Assembly: GCF_004138325.1 (NCBI RefSeq)
Contig: NZ_SBLB01000001.1
Location: forward strand, 806,001-870,000
DNA: 64,000 nucleotides
Direction: 5' to 3'
DNA from: Spirosoma sordidisoli
GTDB taxonomy: Bacteria; Bacteroidota; Bacteroidia; Cytophagales; Spirosomataceae
This document shows, piece by piece, positions 18,184-27,789 of this stretch. Both the position numbers and the translations under genes were made by a program. The notes beneath the pieces are model-generated. The model did not search any database. It saw only the letters and a list, made by a program, of their open reading frames with translations, and was not told where the DNA came from. The first letter of the stretch is position 1; each line of letters begins with the position of its first letter.

Positions 18184-19269
18184 TCAATACCGGCGGAGTA
18201 GCGCCAGCATTTTCTCGTCGAGCTTCATGCCCTTGTAGCGCTTGTACTCGATGTCGGTCCGGTCGCTGTCGAGGATACCAAACGCGCCCCGGAAGTTCCA
18301 GAGCGACCAGCCCCAGCCGGCCTGTTTCCAGAGTTTGAGCTGGTCTTCCATCCAGCGCAGTGCCACGTCATGGGGGGTTTTGTTGTAGCAGCCCCACTCG
18401 CCCACGTGTACGCCCACGCCCTGCTTCTGCAGTTTCTGCCAGGGCTCGATCGCGATCTTCCGCAGCGAATCGGCACTCCAGGTGGTATTCATCCACTGGG
18501 CCGGCCAGGTAGGCGGGGGCGTATCTTTCAGCATGGGCACCCACTCGGCCTTGTAATGGCTGACGTTCATGGGCAGATACCCCCGGGTACTTTGCCCCAC
18601 CCTCAGGTCGGCCAGCTTGAAAACAGGCTGGTTGCCGTATTGCAGCCCATCGGCAATGATCAGCCGGTCCGGATCAACCGATCGAATCCCTTCGACCAGC
18701 GCCCGCACCACCCGCAGGTAGTTGGCTTCGTCGGTGGTGGGCTCGTTGATGAGGTCGAAGGAAACCTCCCGGTTGGGCAGGCCTTTATAGCGTTCGGCCA
18801 GGTGTTTCCAGTGGAAAACGGCGGCTTCGAGTGCCCGCTCATCGGTCCACAGATCGAGTGGCTCGGCGGGTGGGTTCACGCAATAGCCCGGAATCCGGTG
18901 CAGGTTCAGGTTAACATGAATCTTGTACTGCCGCCCAAACGCCACAGCTTCGTCGATCTCTTTCAGCACCTTTTCGTTGAGCTCGGTCCAGTGGGCCGGA
19001 TCGGGGGTGGCCCAGCAGTGGTACGACATGGGCAGCCGCACGAAGTTGAACCCCCAGTCGGCGATCATGTCGAAGTCGCGCTCCTGATATGGCCCGGCTG
19101 GCGTGGGCCCGGTGTTGCCAGCTACGAACTTTTCGAGCAGGTTGAAGCCGCGCCAGCGGGGTAGTTTATCGGGTGTTGGTTCGGGGAGAGCCATGGGTGT
19201 CGCCAGGCTTAGGTGACTAAGACCAGCTGCCGCCGAGAGCGAGGTTTGGATAAAGGAACGACGATGCAT
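18184..19269 (-). CDS. GH5-family glycoside hydrolase, exported
   Basis: The 361-residue protein has a signal (MHRRSFIQTSLSAAAGLSHL) and a GH5 TIM barrel. The acid/base Glu176 is in LINEPTT and the nucleophile Glu291 in VGEWGCYN. GFNLLEKF and NLNLHRIPGY are further GH5 markers. It should cleave beta-1,4-glucan or a related polysaccharide outside the cytoplasm. The start at 19269 gives a clean signal peptide; the frame stays open 36 codons further but without a plausible signal. Confidence 0.88.
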   Translation of the reverse strand: MHRRSFIQTSLSAAAGLSHLSLATPMALPEPTPDKLPRWRGFNLLEKFVAGNTGPTPAGPYQERDFDMIADWGFNFVRLPMSYHCWATPDPAHWTELNEKVLKEIDEAVAFGRQYKIHVNLNLHRIPGYCVNPPAEPLDLWTDERALEAAVFHWKHLAERYKGLPNREVSFDLINEPTTDEANYLRVVRALVEGIRSVDPDRLIIADGLQYGNQPVFKLADLRVGQSTRGYLPMNVSHYKAEWVPMLKDTPPPTWPAQWMNTTWSADSLRKIAIEPWQKLQKQGVGVHVGEWGCYNKTPHDVALRWMEDQLKLWKQAGWGWSLWNFRGAFGILDSDRTDIEYKRYKGMKLDEKMLALLRRY

Positions 19270-19395
19270 AACGGAAACGTGGATAAGATGCCCTGCCGGC
19301 AGCCCGCCCAGCCAAAGACGCTGTGATATGCCGACGGGTAATACTGTAACCCGCCGTTTCGGTAAAAGTTGGCCCAATGGCAGTATGCGCCCGCG

Positions 19396-22089
19396 CTAGC
19401 GCCCGAAGTTGAGCGTAGTACCCAGCCGGTAGCCCAGCCCTTTGTAGGCCCCATCCTGAAACTGCCCGATGACCTCTACCCGAAAAAACGGTAGAATTTT
19501 AGGAACAAGCCCGTTTAGCCCGTACCCCACTTCGGTATAGTTCTTCAGCGACGGGGTGGTCAGGTAGTTGACGAACAGATTCTCGCGCAGGTCGAGCAGC
19601 CGCAGTACGGTCACCTGGGTGAGGATGAACTTCCGGAACTCGCCGAACACGTGGGCCTCGGCAAAGCGGTTGGCGGTGCTGTAGCGGTAATACGGCAACA
19701 TGCGGAATACCGTTACCGGGTCGCCCTGCTGGAACCAGAATTCGTTGCCCATGAAGTGTTTGAAGTCCGGGAAAAACAGCTTCCGATCCTGCACGAATGC
19801 CCCGGCCGATACCGCATAACTGAGTCGGCTGCGGATACCCGTCTCAAGCGACTGCCGGGCCGAGACCTGCAGAAAATCATAATCTACGTCGCCCAGGCCA
19901 CGCCGGTAGTTCAGGCTCAGCACGGGGGCTTCGTCATCGACCAGCCGGTACCGAACCCCGTTGCGCACCCGGTACCGAATCGTTCCCAGGTTAAGATGGC
20001 CCCACAGATCGAGCGTGAGGGCGTTGTGGGTCGGGAAGCTGGTAGTAGCCACCTCGACGTTATCGGGGCGGTTGGGGGTAAAGGTCCGGTTCTTCCAGTC
20101 GATCCACGGTCTGATCGATTCTTTAAAGTTGGCCAGCTCGCTGCGTTGGGCGTATTCGAAACTTCCCGCCAGCGAGAGCCGGTCGTTCAGCGTCCGCACG
20201 TCGCCCCGCAGCTTCACAAAATCCTTGGCGTACAGCTTCATAAAATTCTGCTCGAACACCAGCGTCGTCAGGCCGTTCAGAACTGGACTGATCGGGTTGG
20301 CCGGGTTAAACTGGTAAAAATACCGCCCGCCCGAGGCATCCAGACTGCCTTTCGCAAACCGCACCCCCGTTTGTCCGTAGCCGACCAGCGCCCGGGGTCC
20401 AAACTGATAGCGCCCCACGGCCCGCACGTACCAGCGCGGTGTGGATCGGAACACAGTCGGCGTTTTGAGCGAGTCGGCCTTGCTGGCCAGCTGGTTCAGC
20501 CGCAGGCCACCCTCGATGGCGTAGCCCTCCACGGTATTGTACTCGATGTTGGATACCGGACTCGTCCAGACTAGCCGCGTGCGGGGCCCCAGCCGGAAGG
20601 TAGAGCCAGACAGGACAAAACCGACCGGCGAGAACTTGTCCTTCTTTTTGCCTTTGATGCTGTCGGCTTTCATTTTCACCTCGCGGGTGATCCGCAGGCT
20701 ATCGTTTTTGGCGTAGCTCGTTATTTCGGCCGTGGTCAGCGGCACCGCCCGGATCGAATCCCAGAAAGCCGTGGAGCGCTTACCCGCCAGCGAATCGATA
20801 GCCGTCGAGTCGTTCCGCACCACCTGCACATCGTCGCCCTTCCGCTTCCGCTCCTTAAACTGCTGCTTTTCGTATTCCTTGATGAGCTGTTTGAAGTTCT
20901 TCGTGGTCAGCTCTTTCTGTTTCTTCACGGTCTGCTCGAACGACTGCCCTTTGATATCGCGCTGGCTCAGCACCGAAGCCGGCTTCTCTTTTTTCTCGTC
21001 GATGACCGGCACATCGTCCACGAAGGCCGGGTTAACGGTCAGCTGATTATAGGTCTGGCTGATGGCGCCCTGGGCCGTAAAGTCAACCCCAAAGAAGCTG
21101 CCTTTGCTCTCGAACCGGAAGTTCACCGGCACCCATACGTTCTTGATGGGCGAGAGCGTGGCGCGGGTATTGGTCGTGAAGCCCTGACTGCTGCGGTATT
21201 CCAGCTGGAAACTATGCATGGCCCAGGTGTTCTCGATGATGTAGATCACCCCCCGAAAAACGCCTTCGCCCCAGGAGCGCGGAATAACCCGGATCTTACT
21301 GATTTCGATCTCCTGCCCGTTCGGACCCGGTTCGCGGAAGGTCCCCTCGTATTCAAATTTGTAATACGCAAACGCACTCGGCGACAGGGGCGACACACAA
21401 CCGGCTATCTTGGGCGCGTAGAAAGAGCCCAGGTAAAACGAAGCCGGCACGACCTGATCGATCTGCGAATTTCGGGACGCAATGATCCGCCGGTTGTAGG
21501 AAGCCGGCTGCCGGAACGTCACCTCCGACACGGTCTCGTACAGGATCGGGCGACCTACTTTAAAGTTAGCTTCGCGTTCGGCTTCGGCCAGCTGTTTCTT
21601 GAACATATTGGCGATGGCCGGCAGCTTCAGCACCACAAACGACGCTTTTCCGTAGTTACGGGCCGTAAACTGCTGCACCTGCAACTGGTGGAACCGGCTT
21701 TTGGCAATGGCCCGGCGCATGATGGTATAGGCCGGGTCTTCGTTGCCGGCTTTGGCCTGCACTTCGGCCAGCCGGAAGGCCTGCTCTTCCAGTACCACAT
21801 CGATAGTCTGGAAGCCGTTGGTAATCTCTACCGTTTTCTGAACGGCCTGGAAGCCCAGGTACTGAAAGGTAACGGCGTACTGCCCCGGCGTCAGCGCCAG
21901 TTCATAGCGCCCTTCGTCGTTGGTGATCGTCCCCTGCGAACGATCGGTAGCGGCACTACCTTTGACAATAATAGCCGCGTAGGGTAAGGCATCTCCTTTT
22001 GCGTTTTTTACCGTACCCCTCAGCCCTGACTGGGCCAGGGCAGCTAGTGAAGTAAGAATAAAGAGGCCAAGCAGCAAGAATGGTTTCAT
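19396..22089 (-). CDS. DUF5686 outer membrane protein with CarboxypepD_reg domain
   Basis: The 897-residue protein has a signal peptide (LLLGLFILTSLAALAQ), a carboxypeptidase-regulatory beta-sandwich at about 22-115 (GLRGTVKNAKGDALPYAAI), and then the long DUF5686 region ending in barrel strands (GYRLGTTLNFGR). Such proteins are abundant in Bacteroidota outer membranes and of unknown function. A charged insert at about 400-440 (KEYEKQQFKERKRKGDD) is presumably periplasmic. The ATG at 22089 is preferred over a TTG two codons upstream. Confidence 0.85.
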   Translation of the reverse strand: MKPFLLLGLFILTSLAALAQSGLRGTVKNAKGDALPYAAIIVKGSAATDRSQGTITNDEGRYELALTPGQYAVTFQYLGFQAVQKTVEITNGFQTIDVVLEEQAFRLAEVQAKAGNEDPAYTIMRRAIAKSRFHQLQVQQFTARNYGKASFVVLKLPAIANMFKKQLAEAEREANFKVGRPILYETVSEVTFRQPASYNRRIIASRNSQIDQVVPASFYLGSFYAPKIAGCVSPLSPSAFAYYKFEYEGTFREPGPNGQEIEISKIRVIPRSWGEGVFRGVIYIIENTWAMHSFQLEYRSSQGFTTNTRATLSPIKNVWVPVNFRFESKGSFFGVDFTAQGAISQTYNQLTVNPAFVDDVPVIDEKKEKPASVLSQRDIKGQSFEQTVKKQKELTTKNFKQLIKEYEKQQFKERKRKGDDVQVVRNDSTAIDSLAGKRSTAFWDSIRAVPLTTAEITSYAKNDSLRITREVKMKADSIKGKKKDKFSPVGFVLSGSTFRLGPRTRLVWTSPVSNIEYNTVEGYAIEGGLRLNQLASKADSLKTPTVFRSTPRWYVRAVGRYQFGPRALVGYGQTGVRFAKGSLDASGGRYFYQFNPANPISPVLNGLTTLVFEQNFMKLYAKDFVKLRGDVRTLNDRLSLAGSFEYAQRSELANFKESIRPWIDWKNRTFTPNRPDNVEVATTSFPTHNALTLDLWGHLNLGTIRYRVRNGVRYRLVDDEAPVLSLNYRRGLGDVDYDFLQVSARQSLETGIRSRLSYAVSAGAFVQDRKLFFPDFKHFMGNEFWFQQGDPVTVFRMLPYYRYSTANRFAEAHVFGEFRKFILTQVTVLRLLDLRENLFVNYLTTPSLKNYTEVGYGLNGLVPKILPFFRVEVIGQFQDGAYKGLGYRLGTTLNFGR

Positions 22090-22655
22090 GAACAAAACGG
22101 CGAAGTGGGTAGGTGTGATCGGTAGTCTAAGGTAGTGAAGGAACGAAAGAAGGCCATTCTTCGCGCCATAAATAGCTGATTTTTGGCCGGATTGACCGAT
22201 TTTACCCCGCTGCGTCCGGCATGACGGGCAGCCAGTAGTCGATCATGGGCCTGTTTCTATCCTTTTCTCGCCGGAACGTATACGGCGTTGACAGCCGCAG
22301 CCGGGCAGCACCAGAATGGACAGGCCGCCAAATTACAACGACCCGACTAGTACGGGATATCCGTTAAGGTAATTTAAGAATTCGGCCGGGTTGGCTCGCG
22401 GGCGAACCCGATGGGGAGGGCTGGGCGTAGAAGCCCGCTGCGTCTGAAACGGGAGCGTTTGGCCCGATGCGTCCAAACGACCGAACGCTGTACCCAAGGG
22501 CGTAGAGACGCCGGTCAGCCGCAACCTGGGAGTGAACGGAATACTCTGGACCGTCCACCCAACGGCCCAGAAGGTCGATGGGCTTTACTTAACTAGCCTG
22601 ACAGCTCATCAATACCATCGCTACACGCGTACGCCTGGTTAGCTATCACTTTCCG
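22090..22655. other. Intergenic stretch without recognisable gene
   Basis: About 570 bp between the DUF5686 gene and the DUF2158 gene. The short open frames here have no recognisable sequence. It contains one copy of GTAGAGACGC at 22502-22511, the same half-site found at 1398. The upstream promoter of the DUF5686 gene should lie near its right edge. Confidence 0.5.
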
Positions 22656-22692
22656 CATGAGTGGGCTTCGACTGACGGGAAGCCCACTCATG
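22656..22692 (-). terminator. Strong hairpin after the DUF2158 gene
   Basis: CATGAGTGGGCTTC (22656-22669) and GAAGCCCACTCATG (22679-22692) form a perfect 14-bp stem with a 9-nt loop, 14 bp past the stop of the minus-strand gene. No U-tract follows, so it may protect the mRNA end rather than terminate transcription. Confidence 0.6.
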
Positions 22693-22706
22693 AAGGATCA
22701 GATGGG

Positions 22707-22913
22707 TCACTCGACTGTCAATGCCGCGATCGGGAAAACATCGCTCAATAACGTGCCTGACGAATCAAACCATTGACATTTCACCTGTTCTTTGTCCTCC
22801 ACAAGCGTTTTTAGGATGGAACCGTCTCCGTATTTTTTCCCATAACCCGTGACTGTCATTTGCGGACTGCCAGATTTAAGTTTAACGACGCTGCCAATTG
22901 TAATTTGTTCCAT
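22707..22913 (-). CDS. DUF2158 (YodC-like) small protein
   Basis: The 68-residue protein begins MEQITIGSVVKLKSGSPQMTV, matching the short DUF2158/YodC family, in which KSGSPQMTV is the hallmark. It should be a small beta-rich cytosolic protein. The function of the family is unknown. It lies between the DUF5686 gene and the WD40-caspase gene on the same strand, about 100 bp from the latter. Confidence 0.75.
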   Translation of the reverse strand: MEQITIGSVVKLKSGSPQMTVTGYGKKYGDGSILKTLVEDKEQVKCQWFDSSGTLLSDVFPIAALTVE

Positions 22914-23015
22914 TAGGTCGGGTTGAAAAATGCATGGATGAAGCGCGAAGCTACAAACTAAATGTTGTCGTTAGAGCAATCACACAAAGCCTACATACAT
23001 ACGCTTTACACTTTT

Positions 23016-26000
23016 TCAAGGCTTGACCACTGCCTGCGCCCTGGTCAGAATTTGCTCGGCCAGGGCCAGGAGATTGGCTTTACTGCCCGATGCAGCAAAA
23101 ACAACCTCTTTCTCGCCTTGAGACACTACACCTTTAACAGTGATACCATCACCCTGCACCGTGTAGAGGCCACTAATAACATAAGCACCCGGATAGTCTT
23201 TGGCTTCTACATAAGCCACTGGCGCGTCGGCTCCACGGGCACTGAGATCAATGAGGGCCGTTCGCACCTGATTACTCAGATCCAGCACATCGCGTAGGCG
23301 CGCGTTGTCAAGAAACCCCTCGACCACCAACACGGGCTTGGGATTAGCAAGTTGAATCTGCCCCTGAACGGCGGGGGTCACCTTCCCCACATCGAAGGTT
23401 GCCGAGACCTTGCCCCGGTTCACAGAGTTGTCAAGATTCTTAGGCCGAAAGAAAGGTTTCTGAATACCACCCAAGCCCCGAGCCAGTTGGGGAACCACCT
23501 TGACAGCGTGGCCCAGCCAACCTTCTACGTCCAGAAATTTGTCCACGCCCTCCTGCCGCAGTGAAGCTCCCCTCATACCCTGCAACAGAGCATAGGTCAG
23601 CAGGCCCTGCCCATACACACTCGCTTCATAACTCACAGCATCGGCCGCAGACCCCGCCAGCACATACATATTGGTGCGTTCGTACAAATCATCCAACGCT
23701 CGTTTTTGACTCGCTGGGACGTCGCGGGCCATCGTCAGTATCTTCTCGGCTCCCCGACCGGCCGCGCACACGTCCAGAATAACTACCTTCTTTTTGGCTG
23801 GAATCTGATTTAAGTAGTCAGCGATTTCCCCGCTCGACAGGGTGTAGTGCTCCCGAGTAAACCGATCGTTCAGATATTCGCTATCCGTTGAGGTGGCGCC
23901 AGCAGTCAGGTAGTATAAATCAGGCTCGGTCTGGTCAGGATTACGGTAGTTCACACCATGCCCCGACAGATACAGCACAAAAATATCGTCCAGGCTTAGG
24001 GTTTGCGCTGCTTTCAAGGCTTCGATCAGTTGCTGTCGACTCGTTTGTTGCGGGCCATTGGTATAGCTGGTCAGCAGTGAAATCGACACATTGGCCGCTC
24101 CCAACAGTTCGCCCGCCGACAGGCGCAACCCGTTAGCGATCTGTTCGGCATCTTTGTGGGCATAGCGCAGCCCCACGTTGGAGGTGCCGGCAACCACGGC
24201 CATCAGCCGGGGGATTGGGTGGGATGTATTATTGGCGGTTTCTGATGCCACCACACCTTTAGACAAAACTGCCGGACGATAGACAACTCGTTCGGGACGA
24301 CTACGAATCCAGTTTTCACCGTTGTTGGCGATGACACTAATGACGTTGGCCGTGTCTAACCGATTCTGAAAGCGCGACAGATCCAGGGTAAGCGACAGGG
24401 TTTGGGGATGGGGTTTAGGGGAAGATGTGGTCCTTAGATCGTTCACCGCTTCGACGCCCTCGATGAACACCGAGACCTTGCCGATGCCGCCATTGCGGTT
24501 CTGTAGCTGCACATGCAATAGACTCCCCTGAAGACCCAGACGAATAGTGGGGGGCAGCGGCACCTGAATAAGCGTGTCTACTTCCCGCAACGGGTTTTTG
24601 CTGTAGCCCATCAGAATAGGCAGTAGACCGGGCTGATAGTAGCGTCGTTTAAGCTGGTCGAGTTCAACTATTTTCCAGGGTTCCTGATGGTCGGTAGAAT
24701 CGTTGACCACATAGTGCAGTAGCTTCATAGCCACTGGCGAAGCGTCGAACAGGCCGGTGGGGGTCGTCACGACCCAATCGGTATAGTCAACAGCGATCAG
24801 CGTAGCTATTTCGTCGCCGGTAGCGATGTTCCAGAGTTTGGTGGTGGTATCCCAGGATCCAGAAACGATAAAGCGACCGTCGGGCGAAAAGGCTACTGTC
24901 TCAACCTGATCCGTATGCCCCCTGAAGGTGCGAACGGGTTGGCCTGTCTGCGTATCCCACAGCTTGAGCGTGTTATCCGCTGATCCCGACAACAGATAAC
25001 GGCTATCTGGTGAGAAGGCCACCGATTTGACCATACCTGTATGACCCCTGAAAGTGCGAACGGGTTGGCCCGTCTGCGTATCCCACAGCTTGAGCGTGTT
25101 ATCCGCCGACCCTGACAGTACATAGCGACTGTCAGGCGAGAAGGCTACCGATATAACCATATTTGTATGCCCGGTGAAGGTGCGAACCTCCTGCCGAGTT
25201 TGCATATCCCAGAGCTTGACAGACTTGTCATGTGACCCCGACAGCGCATAGCGACCATCGGACGAGATCGTCACTGTTCTGACGCCATTCGTATGCCCGG
25301 TAAAGGAGTGAACTGGCTGGCCCGTCTGTATATCCCAAAGTTTGAGTGTGTTGTCCGATGCCCCTGACAGCGCGTAGCGACCATCGGGCGAGATGGCTGC
25401 TGAGTAAACCTGAGCCGTGTGCCCGGTGAGGGTACGAACGTCCCGCCCTGTTTCTACTTCCCATAGCTTGACAGTTTCATCATATGAACCCGACAGGGCG
25501 TAGCGCCCATCGGACGAGATGGCTACGGAATGAACGGCATTCGTATGCCCGGTGAAGGTGCGCAGGAACTGACCCGTCTGCACATCCCAGAGTTTGAGCG
25601 TATTATCTCTCTCATTTGACTGCCGACTGTAAGCTCCGCCCTTCGCATCACCCATTAACAGGAACTGACCATCGGGCGAGAAGACGACCGATTCGACCAT
25701 ATTCGTATGCCCTCTGAAAATGCGAACTTGCCTCCGCATTGGCACATCCCAGAGCCTGAGGGTGTTATCCGATGATCCCGACAGCGCATGGCGACCATCG
25801 GGCGAGAAAGCCACAGATTCAACATGATCTATATGCCCCCTGAGTGCGCGAAGTTGTTGCCCTGACTCAACATCCCAAATCCCCAGCGTGTTATCCCATG
25901 ACCCCGACAGCGCATAGTGACCATCGGGTGAGAAAGTCACTGATCTGACAATACTGGAATGCCCTCGAAACGTGCGGATTTCCTGACCCGTCTGTATATC

Positions 26001-26678
26001 CCAAAGTTTGAGTGTGTTGTCCGATGCCCCTGACAGCGCGTAGCGACCATCGGGCGAGAAAGCCACTGAGTAAACATGATCCGTATGCCCGGTGAAGGTG
26101 CGAACTGCCCGGCCTGTCTTTAAATTCCAAAACTTTAGGGTCTTGTCCAATGACCCCGATAACACATAGTTGCCATCGGGCGAGAAGGCCACTGAGTAAA
26201 CCTGATCCGTGTGCCCTTTGAACGTGCGAACTTTCCGGCCCGATTGCACCTCCCAAAGCTTAAGTGTCTTATCCTTCGACCCCGACAGAATGTAGCGCCC
26301 ATCGGGCGAGAAGGCCACTGATCTGACAATACTGGAACGCTCTCGAAACGTGCGGATTTCCTGACCACTTGCTATGTCCCAGAGCTTGATGGTATTGTCC
26401 CATGACCCAGACAACGCATAGCGACCATCGGGGGACAGGGCTACGGAGACGACCTGATCCGCATGCCCCGTAAAGGTGCGAACCTCCCGCCCTGTTTCTA
26501 CTTCCCAGAGCTTGACAGTTTTATCATATGAGCCCGACAGGGCGTAGCGCCCATCAGACGAGAGGGCCACCGAGAAGACATGATTTGTGTGCCCAATTGG
26601 TACGACCAGCTGTGGTTTTTGGGCGTAGCCCATCATCGTACCTACGACAAGCAGCGTGCAAATCAGATAGCGGGTCAT
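23016..26678 (-). CDS. Exported WD40-repeat caspase-like (C14) protein
   Basis: The 1220-residue protein has a signal peptide ending near GYAQ. At about 25-620 there are 14 WD40 repeats (GHTdqVySVAFSPDGRYaLSGS...KLW), enough for two seven-bladed propellers; the eighth has a short insert (about GDAKGGAYSRQSNER). A linker of about 200 residues is followed by a caspase domain (about 830-1070) with the dyad His907 in LSGHGVNY and Cys971 in LDVCAAGRG. A further roughly 120 residues close the protein. WD40-caspase proteins are thought to be regulated proteases in signalling or cell death; this one appears to act in the periplasm. The target and trigger are unknown. Confidence 0.9.
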   Translation of the reverse strand: MTRYLICTLLVVGTMMGYAQKPQLVVPIGHTNHVFSVALSSDGRYALSGSYDKTVKLWEVETGREVRTFTGHADQVVSVALSPDGRYALSGSWDNTIKLWDIASGQEIRTFRERSSIVRSVAFSPDGRYILSGSKDKTLKLWEVQSGRKVRTFKGHTDQVYSVAFSPDGNYVLSGSLDKTLKFWNLKTGRAVRTFTGHTDHVYSVAFSPDGRYALSGASDNTLKLWDIQTGQEIRTFRGHSSIVRSVTFSPDGHYALSGSWDNTLGIWDVESGQQLRALRGHIDHVESVAFSPDGRHALSGSSDNTLRLWDVPMRRQVRIFRGHTNMVESVVFSPDGQFLLMGDAKGGAYSRQSNERDNTLKLWDVQTGQFLRTFTGHTNAVHSVAISSDGRYALSGSYDETVKLWEVETGRDVRTLTGHTAQVYSAAISPDGRYALSGASDNTLKLWDIQTGQPVHSFTGHTNGVRTVTISSDGRYALSGSHDKSVKLWDMQTRQEVRTFTGHTNMVISVAFSPDSRYVLSGSADNTLKLWDTQTGQPVRTFRGHTGMVKSVAFSPDSRYLLSGSADNTLKLWDTQTGQPVRTFRGHTDQVETVAFSPDGRFIVSGSWDTTTKLWNIATGDEIATLIAVDYTDWVVTTPTGLFDASPVAMKLLHYVVNDSTDHQEPWKIVELDQLKRRYYQPGLLPILMGYSKNPLREVDTLIQVPLPPTIRLGLQGSLLHVQLQNRNGGIGKVSVFIEGVEAVNDLRTTSSPKPHPQTLSLTLDLSRFQNRLDTANVISVIANNGENWIRSRPERVVYRPAVLSKGVVASETANNTSHPIPRLMAVVAGTSNVGLRYAHKDAEQIANGLRLSAGELLGAANVSISLLTSYTNGPQQTSRQQLIEALKAAQTLSLDDIFVLYLSGHGVNYRNPDQTEPDLYYLTAGATSTDSEYLNDRFTREHYTLSSGEIADYLNQIPAKKKVVILDVCAAGRGAEKILTMARDVPASQKRALDDLYERTNMYVLAGSAADAVSYEASVYGQGLLTYALLQGMRGASLRQEGVDKFLDVEGWLGHAVKVVPQLARGLGGIQKPFFRPKNLDNSVNRGKVSATFDVGKVTPAVQGQIQLANPKPVLVVEGFLDNARLRDVLDLSNQVRTALIDLSARGADAPVAYVEAKDYPGAYVISGLYTVQGDGITVKGVVSQGEKEVVFAASGSKANLLALAEQILTRAQAVVKP

Positions 26679-27074
26679 AGAGGAATAAACAGGGTGTTGT
26701 CTGAGAAGATACGTACTATCCGGCGCTGGCCAGCGAATGGGTCAGATAGGGCAAATTGTTCATACGCCTGGATATTCCATAACCTGAAGAAAGGTAACAG
26801 AACCGCTCTACTTTCAAGAGACTTGCTGACTGAACGCATGAACTGTCGACATTACTACCCACCGTTCGGCTTTCCTTTGCTGGCGAGTCCCCTATCGCCC
26901 CATAGTCAATCCACACCAGGCGTATACAAAGTACGTTCCCAGCCTTAACACGAACAGGCGAATCTCGACAATGCAATACTATCCACTTTCTTACTACCGG
27001 GCGCGATACCCAAGCCTACACAGCTGGTGCGCCTACATTGTCGAAATAGAAGCTAAAAGCTTCACCTCTGGGAG
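26679..27074. other. Intergenic region upstream of the WD40-caspase gene
   Basis: No credible gene is seen. The promoter of the minus-strand WD40-caspase gene should lie at the left edge. From about 27060 rightward the sequence changes into the repeated modules of island 2, so this stretch marks the left border of the island. Confidence 0.5.
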
Positions 27075-27224
27075 CGCTGACTGTCGCCGAGACACTGGCC
27101 CACAAACAAAACCTGCTTAACCGGGCATTCCCTGTGTCAGCCGGAACCCGCCGAACGAGCAAAAGCTTGATACCTGCAGCCTGTTTCCTGTCGCCCGACA
27201 AGCCGCCTACGTGGAGTGTTAGGC
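27075..27224 (-). repeat. TGTCG modules with an attC-like core at a stop codon
   Basis: Three degenerate modules (GACTGTCGCCGAG, CCTGTGTCAGCCGG and TTCCTGTCGCCCG) lie in tandem. At the right end GTTAGGC (27218-27224) abuts the lipoprotein stop codon; on the minus strand this reads TAAGCCTAAC, the way a cassette gene usually runs into its attC site. A possible partner core, GCTTAAC, is near 27114, but the arms pair poorly, so this site is degraded or not real. Confidence 0.4.
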
Positions 27225-27428
27225 TTATTTAATCTCTACCTTATTACCACTACCCGACACCGAAACATCGGCTTTCCCTTCATCCGACTTAACCTTTACC
27301 TGGTTCCCGGCTGAATCGACCGCTACTGAATCCGTGTACTCCTTGCCATTGATGGTCACTTTCGATTGTTGCTCATTTTTTGGTTGGCAACCGGCCAGTA
27401 GTAAAGCTACAAACAGAAACGTTTTCAT
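27225..27428 (-). CDS. Small lipoprotein
   Basis: The 67-residue protein starts MKTFLFVALLLAGCQPK, a lipoprotein signal with LLAGC as lipobox. The mature part is short, polar and repetitive (NGKEYTDSVAVDSAGNQVKV, then SVSGSGNKVEIK), like a small beta structure. I do not recognise a family. By position it is one cassette of island 2, with its stop codon fused to an attC-like core. Confidence 0.65.
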   Translation of the reverse strand: MKTFLFVALLLAGCQPKNEQQSKVTINGKEYTDSVAVDSAGNQVKVKSDEGKADVSVSGSGNKVEIK

Positions 27429-27536
27429 TTTAGCATGACAGATTACCCATCTGTTAGGGGAAGTGCCAAGTCAAAGATGGTTCCAACAAATAAAAATATC
27501 CTAACGAACGCTTCGGCTCGTCGAAGACAACTCACC

Positions 27537-27634
27537 TAACGAACAAAAGCCAAACTTGCGGGGCGCTTACCTTGTCGCACGAACGCTGGACTGTTAAACC
27601 AAACGCCAAAATGTGAGTGCATTTCGGTGTGTTT
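27537..27634. repeat. TGTCG module upstream of an attC-like site
   Basis: One module (GGGGCGCTTACCTTGTCGCACG, written here as a region with its core CTTGTCGCACG) preceded by CTAACGAAC. It occupies the noncoding space upstream of the lipoprotein gene. No open frame of interest is present. Confidence 0.55.
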
Positions 27635-27717
27635 ACCCAACGCCCATGAGTGTTGATGATGAGCGAGTTGCTCGACTGGACCAACGTACTTTAACCTTTA
27701 CACTCATTATGTTGGGC
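27635..27717 (-). repeat. attC-like site
   Basis: This 83-bp imperfect palindrome runs from ACCCAAC (27635-27641) to GTTGGGC (27711-27717). The inner arm ATGAGTGT pairs fully with ACACTCAT. The conserved blocks TGATGATGAGC and CCTTTACAC lie inside the arms. On the minus strand it follows the DUF4041 gene by 72 bp. Confidence 0.6.
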
Positions 27718-27734
27718 TGCAAGCTCTCTTTTGT

Positions 27735-27775
27735 GACGTGCTTCCTGTCGACGGGAAGTCCAACCACGCGGAGCG
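27735..27775 (-). repeat. Conserved block between cassette gene and attC-like site
   Basis: CTTCCTGTCGACGGGAAG (27741-27758) is near-palindromic and is repeated exactly at 33452-33469. It is preceded by GACGTG and followed by ACGCGGAGCG in both places. Weaker versions with CATCCTGTCG occur near 10457, 29469, 31049 and 33291. Confidence 0.65.
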
Positions 27776-27789
27776 TACACAAGCCGATC

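Noticed and set aside
22550..22600. Possible attC-like core ACCCAAC near 22557
   Set aside because: No matching GTTGGGC with paired inner arms follows, and none of the conserved blocks is present.
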